Assembly: GCA_903851225.1 (NCBI GenBank)
Contig: CAINNT010000144.1
Location: 1-6,357, forward strand
Source: an uncultured Chloroflexota bacterium
GTDB lineage: Bacteria > Chloroflexota > Limnocylindria > Limnocylindrales > Limnocylindraceae
Direction of reading: 5' to 3'
Length of the DNA: 6,357 nucleotides
The position numbers and the translations under genes were made by a program. Below, in pieces: positions 1-6,357 of this stretch. How positions within the stretch are numbered: position 1 is the stretch's first letter; every line of letters starts with the position of its first letter. The notes under the pieces were generated by a model that did no database searches, was not told the DNA's origin, and saw only the letters and a list, made by a program, of their open reading frames with translations.

Positions 1-1142
<1,142 letters not shown>

Positions 1143-1155
1143 CGCGAGGTGAAGA

Positions 1156-1232
<77 letters not shown>

Positions 1233-1242
1233 TCGGGCGCAG

Positions 1243-1248
1243 ATTTTA
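1243..1248 (-). promoter_or_regulatory. Candidate -10 element (TAAAAT) for tRNA-Val
   Basis: TAAAAT matches the bacterial -10 consensus TATAAT at five of six bases and is one of the few AT-rich hexamers here. It ends 10 nt before the tRNA 5' end, so transcription would begin only a few bases upstream of the mature tRNA. No good -35 hexamer is seen at 16-18 bp spacing (the sequences there read like CTAGCC), so the call is weak. The alternative is that the tRNA is processed from a yggT read-through transcript. Confidence 0.25.
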
Positions 1249-1260
1249 CTAGGTTCAGCC

Positions 1261-1509
1261 CTACAGGCTAGAGACGACAAGCCCTTGGAGCAGGTTCAGA
1301 ACGATCATCGTGACGAGCGGTGACCAGTCCACACCACCAAAGGTTGGCAGGATTCTTCGGGCTGGGGCAAGGATCGGCTCGCTCATGTCGTAGAGGATGC
1401 GCGAGATCCGATAGTTGCCGGAGGGGTCGAACCAGGACATCAGCACCCGCCCGAGAATCACCCACCAGAGGGTTTCGAAGATCAGATTGACTATTGCCTG
1501 TGTCGACAT
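1261..1509 (-). CDS. yggT: YggT/YlmG family small integral membrane protein
   Basis: This 82-residue protein belongs to the YggT family, small membrane proteins often encoded beside division genes; the bacterial function is not settled, and roles near division, osmotic stress and (in plastids) nucleoid and membrane organisation have been proposed. It has two hydrophobic segments, at about residues 5-24 (IVNLIFETLWWVILGRVLMS) and 62-81, flanking the family motif RVLMSWFDP, then SEPILAPARRILP and GGVDWSPL. One such unit is normal for Gram-positive-type YlmG proteins; the E. coli protein is a tandem duplication about twice as long. The ATG is 9 bp after the yggS stop with AAGG directly against it, so translation probably depends on coupling to yggS. 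The sequence is intact. Confidence 0.93.
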   Translation of the reverse strand: MSTQAIVNLIFETLWWVILGRVLMSWFDPSGNYRISRILYDMSEPILAPARRILPTFGGVDWSPLVTMIVLNLLQGLVVSSL

Positions 1510-1518
1510 CCTTATAGC

Positions 1519-2223
1519 CTACCCGCGCGGCCCGAAGAGCGCGCTCCCCAACCGCACCTCGTTTGCGCCTTCACTGATCGCGACCTCAAAGTCACCGCTC
1601 ATCCCCGCCGAGCGCAGTGGCCCAAGGCCCAGGCCAAGGGCCTTCGCATCGGCGTCTACTTGTGCGGCGAGTGTTCGGAACTGGGCAAAGGTCGGGCGTG
1701 CCGCCTCACCGCCCGCGGTGAGCCTCCCAACGGTGAAGAGCCCAGAGAGGGTAATTGGAGCCGCCCGGACGATTGTGGCGATGGCGGGTAGTGCCGCGCG
1801 TAGGCCCGTCGGGGTGAAGCCCGATTTGGCCGGATCTTCATCGACGTTCACTTGGAGCGCAATGTCGATCGGCTTGGCCCGCTCCGTGGCGATGGTTGCA
1901 ATGCGCTCCAGCAGCTCGACGCTCCCAACCGTGGCGATACGGTCTGCGAGATCCAGCGCACGTCGCACTTTGTTCGACTGCAGCGGTCCAATCAGCACCC
2001 AAGTCAGATTCGCCGTGGGTCGAAGTGCGGTGACGGCGACGCGCTTCGCTTCGAGCTCTTGCACGCGATTCTCGCCGAACAGGGTGCATCCGGCATCGAC
2101 GACCGCCACGATCTGCTCGGCGGCAACACCCTTCGTCACCGCCATGAGTTCGGCTGGACCAGCGGCGCGCACGCGTGCCAATAGCTCGCGATAGCGGGCT
2201 GTGAGGTCAGCGGCGCTCAGCAT
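1519..2223 (-). CDS. yggS: YggS/YlmE/PROSC family pyridoxal-phosphate homeostasis protein
   Basis: This is a 234-residue single-domain protein with the alanine-racemase-like TIM-barrel fold. The family binds pyridoxal 5'-phosphate (PLP) in the cytoplasm and keeps free PLP and amino-acid pools balanced; it is not an active racemase. The PLP lysine is K31 in LMAVTKG. Other family blocks are FGENRVQEL (residues 49-57), WVLIGPLQSNK (75-85), QVNVDEDPAKSG (124-135), and the phosphate-binding C-terminal region MSGDFEVAI (208-216) and VRLGSALFG (223-231). Length is typical (about 225-235). Small departures from the common motifs are WVLIG in place of WHFIG and SAGMS in place of SMGMS, away from the PLP lysine. 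It starts 22 bp after ftsZ with no clear free Shine-Dalgarno; a hairpin fills the gap. Confidence 0.95.
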   Translation of the reverse strand: MLSAADLTARYRELLARVRAAGPAELMAVTKGVAAEQIVAVVDAGCTLFGENRVQELEAKRVAVTALRPTANLTWVLIGPLQSNKVRRALDLADRIATVGSVELLERIATIATERAKPIDIALQVNVDEDPAKSGFTPTGLRAALPAIATIVRAAPITLSGLFTVGRLTAGGEAARPTFAQFRTLAAQVDADAKALGLGLGPLRSAGMSGDFEVAISEGANEVRLGSALFGPRG

Positions 2224-2226
2224 CTT

Positions 2227-2242
2227 CTGGGGTTACCCCCAG
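2227..2242 (-). promoter_or_regulatory. Perfect 6-bp stem-loop with GTAA tetraloop in the ftsZ-yggS junction
   Basis: The minus strand reads CTGGGG-GTAA-CCCCAG, a perfect six-pair stem closed on a GNRA-type loop. It starts 3 nt after the ftsZ stop and ends 3 nt before the yggS ATG. It has no following T-run, so it is not a standard intrinsic terminator. The only G-rich Shine-Dalgarno-like tract available to yggS lies inside it. The inference is that it couples yggS translation to ribosomes finishing ftsZ, or marks an RNA-processing site. Confidence 0.45.
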
Positions 2243-2245
2243 CAA

Positions 2246-3448
2246 CTAGAAGATGCGCTTGCGCGGGCGCAGGAAGGCCGGGATGTCGAGATCGCTGGGC
2301 TCGACCTCTTCGGGCTGCGGCGTGGTTGGCGGGAGAACCTGATCCGCGTCGTTGGAAACAACTGGGGCGGGCTCCGGTGTCGGTGTATACGTGACACTCT
2401 CCGTCGGCGCCTCTTGCACGGCCACACCATCGCTTCGAAGGTTGAACGCACCGACCTCCGCAGCACGATACGGCGCTCGCGGGCTGGAGGCGGCCACCTG
2501 TCGGTCGGGAGTGAAGCCGGTGGCAATCACCGTGATCTGAATCTCGTCGCCGAGCGACTCGTCAAGCGAGGTGCCGAAGATGATGTTCGCCTCGTCGTCG
2601 GCACGCGCCGTGATGTGGTTGATCGCTTCGTTGACTTCATGCAGGGTGACCGTGGCCGACGCTGCGACATTGATGAGCACGCCAGTAGCGCCCTGAATGT
2701 CGACTTCGAGAAGGGGCGATGCAATGGCGATCTCGGCGGCCGAGGTTGCGCGGTTCTCGCCGCTGGCACGACCGATGCCCATGAGTGCTGAGCCCGCGTC
2801 GCGCATGATTGCACGAACGTCGGCGAAGTCGAGGTTGATGATGCCGGGCACCGTAATCACATCGCTCACGCCCTTCACCGCCTGGCGAAGGACATCGTCA
2901 GCGATGCGGAACGAATCTTCCATGGAGGTTTGGCGGCTGACCACGCTGAGAAGGCGCTCGTTTGGGATGACGATCAGTGTGTCGACGTGCTTGCGCAGTT
3001 CGTTTGCGGCGGCCTCGGCCACGGCGGCTCGGCGCTTCCCTTCGAAGACAAACGGCTTCGTTACGATGCCGATGGTGAGGGCACCGATCTCCTTTGCGAT
3101 CTTTGCAACGACGGGGGCTGCACCAGAACCGGTGCCGCCGCCCATGCCGGCGGTGACAAAGACGAGGTCCGACCCTTCAAGTGCGGCGCGGAGATTCTCG
3201 ATGTCCTCCTGAGCTGCACGTTCACCTACCGCTGAGTCACCGCCAGCCCCAAGGCCGCGGGAGATTGCGTCACCAATGCGGATGCGAGTGGGGGCATGCG
3301 ACTTCACGAGTGCCTGGGCATCGGTGTTCACTGCAATGAATTCGACGCCAAGGAGCTCGGCGCGAATCATGCGATTGACGGCGTTGGATCCAGCGCCGCC
3401 GACACCCACGACGCGAATAAGCGCGAAATTCTCGGTCTGCGCTGCCAT
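2246..3448 (-). CDS. ftsZ: Cell division protein FtsZ
   Basis: FtsZ is the tubulin-like GTPase that polymerises into the cytokinetic Z ring under the membrane. With the preferred start it has 400 residues, normal for the family. Seen in order (numbered from the longer 403-residue form) are the nucleotide-binding GGAGSNAVNRM (20-30), the GTP signature GMGGGTGSG (104-112), the T7 synergy loop NLDFADVRAIM (208-218) containing the catalytic aspartates, a proline- and glutamate-rich linker (about 320-388), and the C-terminal peptide DIPAFLRPRKR (391-401) that binds FtsA and other partners. Two in-frame ATGs compete: 3457 and 3448. The GGAGGG at 3459-3464 is only 1 nt from the first but 10 nt from the second, close to the 9 nt seen at ftsA, so 3448 is chosen. 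It lies downstream of ftsA across a structured spacer and upstream of yggS. Confidence 0.97.
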   Translation of the reverse strand: MAAQTENFALIRVVGVGGAGSNAVNRMIRAELLGVEFIAVNTDAQALVKSHAPTRIRIGDAISRGLGAGGDSAVGERAAQEDIENLRAALEGSDLVFVTAGMGGGTGSGAAPVVAKIAKEIGALTIGIVTKPFVFEGKRRAAVAEAAANELRKHVDTLIVIPNERLLSVVSRQTSMEDSFRIADDVLRQAVKGVSDVITVPGIINLDFADVRAIMRDAGSALMGIGRASGENRATSAAEIAIASPLLEVDIQGATGVLINVAASATVTLHEVNEAINHITARADDEANIIFGTSLDESLGDEIQITVIATGFTPDRQVAASSPRAPYRAAEVGAFNLRSDGVAVQEAPTESVTYTPTPEPAPVVSNDADQVLPPTTPQPEEVEPSDLDIPAFLRPRKRIF

Positions 3449-3458
3449 CGACTCCATG

Positions 3459-3464
3459 CCCTCC
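3459..3464 (-). promoter_or_regulatory. Shine-Dalgarno of ftsZ that decides its start
   Basis: GGAGGG on the minus strand is a near-perfect match to the 16S anti-Shine-Dalgarno. It abuts the upstream ATG at 3457 (1 nt spacing), too close for normal initiation, and sits 10 nt before the ATG at 3448. This favours initiation at 3448 and a protein shorter by three residues. Confidence 0.6.
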
Positions 3465-3473
3465 GGACGTGTT

Positions 3474-3572
3474 GCCCCGACTTTGCGCCGCCCGGGGCCA
3501 GCCCCGATGAGACGACGCCCTCCCGTCGATCCCGCGAAGTGTAGCAGCGCCCCGCCCGCTACTCGCGGCGGG
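3474..3572 (-). promoter_or_regulatory. Stem-loop-rich spacer between ftsA and ftsZ
   Basis: The spacer holds no gene but has several short inverted repeats. Right to left they are GGCGGG (3567-3572 in plus sense) pairing with CCCGCC (3551-3556); CGACG (3513-3517) with CGTCG (3524-3528), whose minus-strand loop is GGAGGG; and CGGGG (3493-3497) with CCCCG (3502-3506). The CGGGGC at 3493-3498 can instead pair with GCCCCG at 3474-3479, because GCCCCGA is repeated directly on both sides of it. None is followed by a T-run, so there is no clear terminator. The inference is an RNA element affecting ftsZ expression or ftsA-ftsZ mRNA processing; high GC makes some chance pairing likely. Confidence 0.35.
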
Positions 3573-3577
3573 TTGGG

Positions 3578-4819
3578 CTACCCCCGAATGCGCCCGAGAA
3601 GATTGCGTACCCCGCCGAAGATGCGACCGCCAAGCCCCGCGGCTGGTTCCTCGGCGATCCCCGCCTCATCGAGCCCGCGGGCGACCCACGAGAATAGACC
3701 GAGCACGGCGGCCCGATCTGGCCCGCGGAATTCATCGAGGATGCCAAGGAGCGGACCCGTTGGCGCGGCAACGCGCACGGGTGCCTTGAGGATTTCGCGT
3801 CCGAGGGCCTCAACGCCCTCGAGCATCGAACCTCCGCCGGTCAACACCACGCCTGCGCTCGTCACCTCTGGGCCGGCGCTGGCAATGACGCCGGCGATGA
3901 GCTCGAAGATCTCACTCATACGCGGCTCGATGATGCGAGCTAGCTCAAGACGGCTGACGCGGCGACCACTTGGATCATCGGGGACGTTGTACTGCTCTGC
4001 CTCGCTCACGGTTCGTGGATCACAGGTCCCGTACGACGTCTTTAGCTCCTCTGCGGCGAGGAGACTCGCCTTGAGGCCGATCGCGACGTCGCGAGTGATG
4101 AATGCTCCACCAATCGGCAGCACCTCGGTGTAGACCACGGCATTCTGGTGAAAGATCGCGATATCGCACGTCTCGGCGCCGATGTCGACGAGTACAGTGC
4201 CAAGATCGCGCTCTGTCTCGGTCAACGTGAGCTCCGCCGACGCAAGTGCCGACGGCACATAGTCGTCGACGGCAATCCCCGCCGCCTGCACGCACTTTTC
4301 AAGGTTCTGGACTGCGGTGCTACTCGCCGTCATGAGGTGCGCTCGTGCCTCAAGTCGGTAGGCGATCATGCCTCGAGGTTGCTGAATCCCCTCCTGGCCG
4401 TCGACGATGTACGAAGAAGGCAGCACGTGAAGCAGCATGCGAGAGTTCGGCACTTCGATCGCGCGACACACCTCAAGGACTCGGTCCACATCGTCATCGC
4501 GAATTTCACGATCGGGGTTAGCGACTGCCACCTGGCCGCTAGTGTTCTGGCCTTGGACATGGTTGCCTGAGATCGTGATGGTGGCGTGCTCGATGTGGTA
4601 GCCAGATAGACGCTCAGCCGCATCCACGGCGGCGCGAATGGCAGCCCCCGTCTTCTCGATGTCGGTGACGACCCCCTTGCGCATTCCCAGGTTCGGATAC
4701 GTCCCCTTACCGATCACGGTAATGGAGCCGTTCTCACCGCCGATGTGCGCGATGGCGCACGAGACTTTTGAGGTGCCGATGTCAATCGCGGCAATCGTCG
4801 TGTAGCGCTCTTCGACCAT
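3578..4819 (-). CDS. ftsA: Cell division protein FtsA
   Basis: FtsA is an actin-fold ATP-binding protein that tethers FtsZ filaments to the membrane and recruits later divisome proteins. At 413 residues it has family length. Visible parts are the phosphate-1 loop DIGTSKVSCAI (13-23), the 1C/SHS2 domain (about 80-165, including ITISGNHVQG and PRGMIAYRLEARAHL), phosphate-2 VDIGAETCDIAIF (211-223), the LPIGGAFITRDVA block (234-246), the adenosine motif VVLTGGGSMLEG (324-335), and a C-terminal amphipathic helix with basic residues (GRIFGGVRNLLGRIRG, 398-413), the expected membrane-targeting sequence. The ATG has a strong Shine-Dalgarno 9 nt upstream, and a candidate promoter lies in the 80-bp gap after ftsQ. 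ftsZ follows after about 130 bp. Its presence argues against most Actinomycetota, which usually lack ftsA. Confidence 0.97.
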   Translation of the reverse strand: MVEERYTTIAAIDIGTSKVSCAIAHIGGENGSITVIGKGTYPNLGMRKGVVTDIEKTGAAIRAAVDAAERLSGYHIEHATITISGNHVQGQNTSGQVAVANPDREIRDDDVDRVLEVCRAIEVPNSRMLLHVLPSSYIVDGQEGIQQPRGMIAYRLEARAHLMTASSTAVQNLEKCVQAAGIAVDDYVPSALASAELTLTETERDLGTVLVDIGAETCDIAIFHQNAVVYTEVLPIGGAFITRDVAIGLKASLLAAEELKTSYGTCDPRTVSEAEQYNVPDDPSGRRVSRLELARIIEPRMSEIFELIAGVIASAGPEVTSAGVVLTGGGSMLEGVEALGREILKAPVRVAAPTGPLLGILDEFRGPDRAAVLGLFSWVARGLDEAGIAEEPAAGLGGRIFGGVRNLLGRIRG

Positions 4820-4828
4820 CTAGAAGTT

Positions 4829-4834
4829 CCCTCC
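4829..4834 (-). promoter_or_regulatory. Shine-Dalgarno of ftsA
   Basis: GGAGGG on the minus strand, 9 nt before the ftsA ATG at 4819. It is the strongest ribosome binding site of the window with a single unambiguous start, and serves as the yardstick for choosing the ftsZ start. Confidence 0.7.
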
Positions 4835-4856
4835 ACACTGTGCGCTCATCTCGCGC

Positions 4857-4884
4857 ATCATACCCCTGCTCACCCGAACGCCAA
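4857..4884 (-). promoter_or_regulatory. Candidate sigma-70-type promoter upstream of ftsA
   Basis: On the minus strand TTGGCG (4884-4879) is followed after exactly 16 bp by TATGAT (4862-4857). The -10 matches TATAAT at five of six bases and the -35 matches TTGACA at four of six. The predicted start, near 4850, would give a leader of about 30 nt containing the ftsA Shine-Dalgarno. It lies wholly in the ftsQ-ftsA gap, so it would drive ftsA and ftsZ apart from ddl-ftsQ. The sigma-factor preference of this organism is unknown. Confidence 0.45.
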
Positions 4885-4899
4885 GCCCACTCTTCACCC

Positions 4900-5988
4900 T
4901 CACGGACTTACCGCGGGTTCTGAGGGGCTTGACGATGGATCAGAAGGGTCTGGGCTGATGTTCGGACTTGGGCTGGGGCTCTCAGTTGGCGGTAGCGGTC
5001 GTACGCCTTTTGCCGTGTAGGTCCCCGCCTGGTCGTCGGCGAGGATCACCCAACCGATTCGGGTCTCGCGGTTCGCGAGCAGGCTGCGCAGCAGCCGAAC
5101 CTGGCCAGGGATCATGTCCGTGGGGCGAATCGTGGCGGAGTAGATGCCAAAAACTGCGTTCCACGCAATTGAGGGTCCGGTCGCCTCGACAACGAAACCA
5201 AAGTCGCTCAGGAGTCGCAGCTTCAGCGCGGTGGCTGCGGTGCCAACGTCCTCTGGCGTAAGCGAGGCAAGGCGGGTAGCCACGTCGAGCTCGGTTGGCG
5301 TGAGTTGTCCGGCCGCAATGAGCGGGCTCGGTGTGCGATCGTCGATCAGCAGTGGTGACGTCTCAAGGGCTGCCGCCGCCGATGGCGCGAGGTGTAACGA
5401 GCCGACCTCGCCGAGAAGTTCGCCGCTCTCGGTGACGGCGTACACCTGATTGCCAATCTGCCAACGGATAAGGAGCGACTTCTCGCGCACGCGGATCTGA
5501 ATTCCGTCGGGCAATCCAGCGCTCACTCGCACCGAAGCAACAAGGGGGAGTGCCGCCACCGCCTCCTCGGCCTCCCGAAGATCGACACCGAGGAGGCTGG
5601 CTCCCATCGGAATATTGGTCGCGGCAATCACCGCGTCACGATCGAGAAGGTGGGTGCCGATCACCGTGAACTGGCCCACCGTGGTGAGGCTGGCGCGTGC
5701 GGCCACCGGCGGGAGGGTGAGGGTGGTGAGAAGCAGGGCTCCAAGCGCGAGGCGGCGTAGACGTGCCGCAGCACCAGGTGAATAGCGCAGGCGTCGCCCC
5801 GACGAGTCGCCAGACTCTTCATTTGTACGACGAGTGACCGTACTGCCCACGGGGCCAATTCCAGCTCGACGCCGCGCGCCAGCAAGACCAGGGCGAACCC
5901 CCAGTGGCGCCTCTCCAGGCGCAAATGGTCGAGCGCCGGCTCCGCGATGCTGCCCCCGCCCCCCAGGTGCCGGCTTGCGGCCGCTCAT
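4900..5988 (-). CDS. ftsQ: Cell division protein FtsQ/DivIB with POTRA domain
   Basis: FtsQ is a bitopic membrane scaffold linking early and late divisome proteins (FtsB/FtsL). From the ATG at 5988 it has 362 residues. Residues 1-78 are a cytoplasmic tail very rich in Arg, Gly and Pro; a single hydrophobic segment follows (about 79-98, LALGALLLTTLTLPPVA); then a POTRA domain (about 104-172, with FTVIGTHLL, LPLVASVRVSAGLPDGIQI and REK); then the beta domain (about 175-330, including QVYAVTESGELLG); and a Ser/Pro/Asp-rich outer tail (331-362). The start is chosen because its ATGA overlaps the ddl stop, the usual sign of translational coupling, although no Shine-Dalgarno precedes it. An open frame reaches an ATG at 6042 inside ddl, which is unlikely. 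A GTG at 5850 (residue 47) would give a more typical, shorter cytoplasmic tail and cannot be excluded. Sequence conservation is low, as is usual for FtsQ, so the call rests on topology, POTRA pattern and gene order. Confidence 0.9.
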   Translation of the reverse strand: MSGRKPAPGGRGQHRGAGARPFAPGEAPLGVRPGLAGARRRAGIGPVGSTVTRRTNEESGDSSGRRLRYSPGAAARLRRLALGALLLTTLTLPPVAARASLTTVGQFTVIGTHLLDRDAVIAATNIPMGASLLGVDLREAEEAVAALPLVASVRVSAGLPDGIQIRVREKSLLIRWQIGNQVYAVTESGELLGEVGSLHLAPSAAAALETSPLLIDDRTPSPLIAAGQLTPTELDVATRLASLTPEDVGTAATALKLRLLSDFGFVVEATGPSIAWNAVFGIYSATIRPTDMIPGQVRLLRSLLANRETRIGWVILADDQAGTYTAKGVRPLPPTESPSPSPNISPDPSDPSSSPSEPAVSP

Positions 5989-6357
5989 TTCGGTGCGCCC
6001 GCGGCTGGACGTGCCGCCGCTGCTGCGACAAGCTCGACACACAGTTCCGAAAAGCTTGACCCGCCTGACATCACAAGAGCCGGAAAGAGCGAGATCGGCG
6101 TGAACCCTGGGAACGTGTTGACCTCAGAGAGGTACCAGCGGCCCGCCCGCGCGCCGCTGCGCGCCATCAAGAAATCCATGCGCGAGAGGCCACGACTCTG
6201 TGCGGCGATGAAGAGCGCTACCGCGGCAGCGCGCATCTCGTCCGATACATGCGTTGGAAGGTCGCTCGACGTTGAGGTTCGGGAAACCCCAGGCGCGTAC
6301 TTTGCGTCGTAATCGTAAAACTCACGGCCAGGGAAGACTTCGCCGGGGCCAAATGCG
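5985..6357 (-). CDS. ddl: D-alanine--D-alanine ligase, C-terminal part, 5' end outside window
   Basis: Ddl is an ATP-grasp ligase joining two D-alanines for the peptidoglycan stem peptide, in the cytoplasm. The last 123 codons are visible (frame from base 6356); the full family length is about 300-370. Seen are the omega-loop region GREFYDYDAKY, whose tyrosine in AKY is typical of D-Ala-D-Ala enzymes (D-lactate-type relatives commonly have phenylalanine there), SRMDFLM, and the metal-binding motif SEVNTFPGFTPISLFP with its Glu and Asn ligands. An Ala-rich tail ends at the TGA that overlaps the ftsQ ATG by ATGA. The position directly before ftsQ is standard for dcw clusters; murB and murC would be expected further upstream, outside the window. 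Confidence 0.95.
   Translation of the reverse strand, partial: AFGPGEVFPGREFYDYDAKYAPGVSRTSTSSDLPTHVSDEMRAAAVALFIAAQSRGLSRMDFLMARSGARAGRWYLSEVNTFPGFTPISLFPALVMSGGSSFSELCVELVAAAAARPAAGAPK

Noticed and set aside
1415..2194. A 259-codon open frame on the plus strand across yggS and yggT
   Set aside because: It is antisense to two clear family members, has a Ser/Ala/Arg-rich shadow composition and no recognisable motif; long antisense frames are expected at this GC content.
2201..2791. A 196-codon open frame on the plus strand opposite ftsZ
   Set aside because: It lies wholly over conserved FtsZ sequence plus the yggS start; no family resemblance.
3538..3566. Possible promoter for ftsZ (TACACT as -10 at 3543-3538, minus strand)
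   Set aside because: Only four of six matches in the -10, and GCGAGT or similar at the -35 position; indistinguishable from chance.
3551..3572. Intrinsic terminator after ftsA
   Set aside because: The GC stem-loop is followed by GGGGCGCTGC, not a T-run, and ftsZ continues in the same direction.
3276..4133. A 285-codon open frame on the plus strand across ftsZ and ftsA
   Set aside because: Antisense to the C-terminal half of FtsA and the FtsZ start, Pro/Arg/Ser-rich with no domain; a GC-driven shadow.
5989..6042. Extension of ftsQ to the ATG at 6042
   Set aside because: It would overlap conserved ddl coding by nearly 60 bp; the ATGA start at 5988 is the standard coupled arrangement.

Overview
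This is a GC-rich (roughly 60% by eye), tightly packed bacterial chromosomal window. The minus strand carries the tail of a division and cell-wall (dcw) cluster, read right to left: ddl (3' end only), ftsQ, ftsA, ftsZ, yggS, yggT, then a tRNA-Val(CAC). The plus strand carries the 3' part of an AcnA-type aconitase, which converges on the tRNA and stops 13 bp from its encoded CCA end. I see no mobile element, CRISPR array, prophage gene or sign of recent transfer.

Layout: 1-1142 aconitase C-terminal part (+); 1156-1232 tRNA-Val (-); 1261-1509 yggT (-); 1519-2223 yggS (-); 2246-3448 or 3457 ftsZ (-); 3578-4819 ftsA (-); 4900-5988 ftsQ (-), whose start overlaps the ddl stop as ATGA; 5985-6357 ddl (-), cut by the window edge. 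No gene-free stretch exceeds about 130 bp. The two longest spacers (ftsA-ftsZ, ftsQ-ftsA) hold the likely regulatory sequence.

How the genes work together: Ddl makes the D-Ala-D-Ala dipeptide for peptidoglycan precursors. FtsQ is a membrane scaffold of the divisome, FtsA is the actin-like membrane anchor, and FtsZ is the tubulin-like ring GTPase. YggS (PLP homeostasis) and YggT (small membrane protein) are the usual followers of ftsZ in many Gram-positive-type and related clusters. A good candidate promoter (TTGGCG, 16 bp, TATGAT) and a strong Shine-Dalgarno precede ftsA, so ftsAZ may be expressed partly independently of ddl-ftsQ. sepF, which often lies between yggS and yggT, is absent from that position.

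Organism: ftsA together with a ddl-ftsQ-ftsA-ftsZ-yggS-yggT order, a short single-unit YggT, high GC and small spacers would suit Chloroflexota or another deep-branching bacterium with a compact genome. This is inference; the sequence alone does not fix the phylum. The gene content is conventional and I found no convincing undescribed system. The points worth a second look are regulatory: the ftsA-ftsZ spacer, the hairpin at the ftsZ-yggS junction, the ftsA promoter, and the unusual tails of FtsQ.
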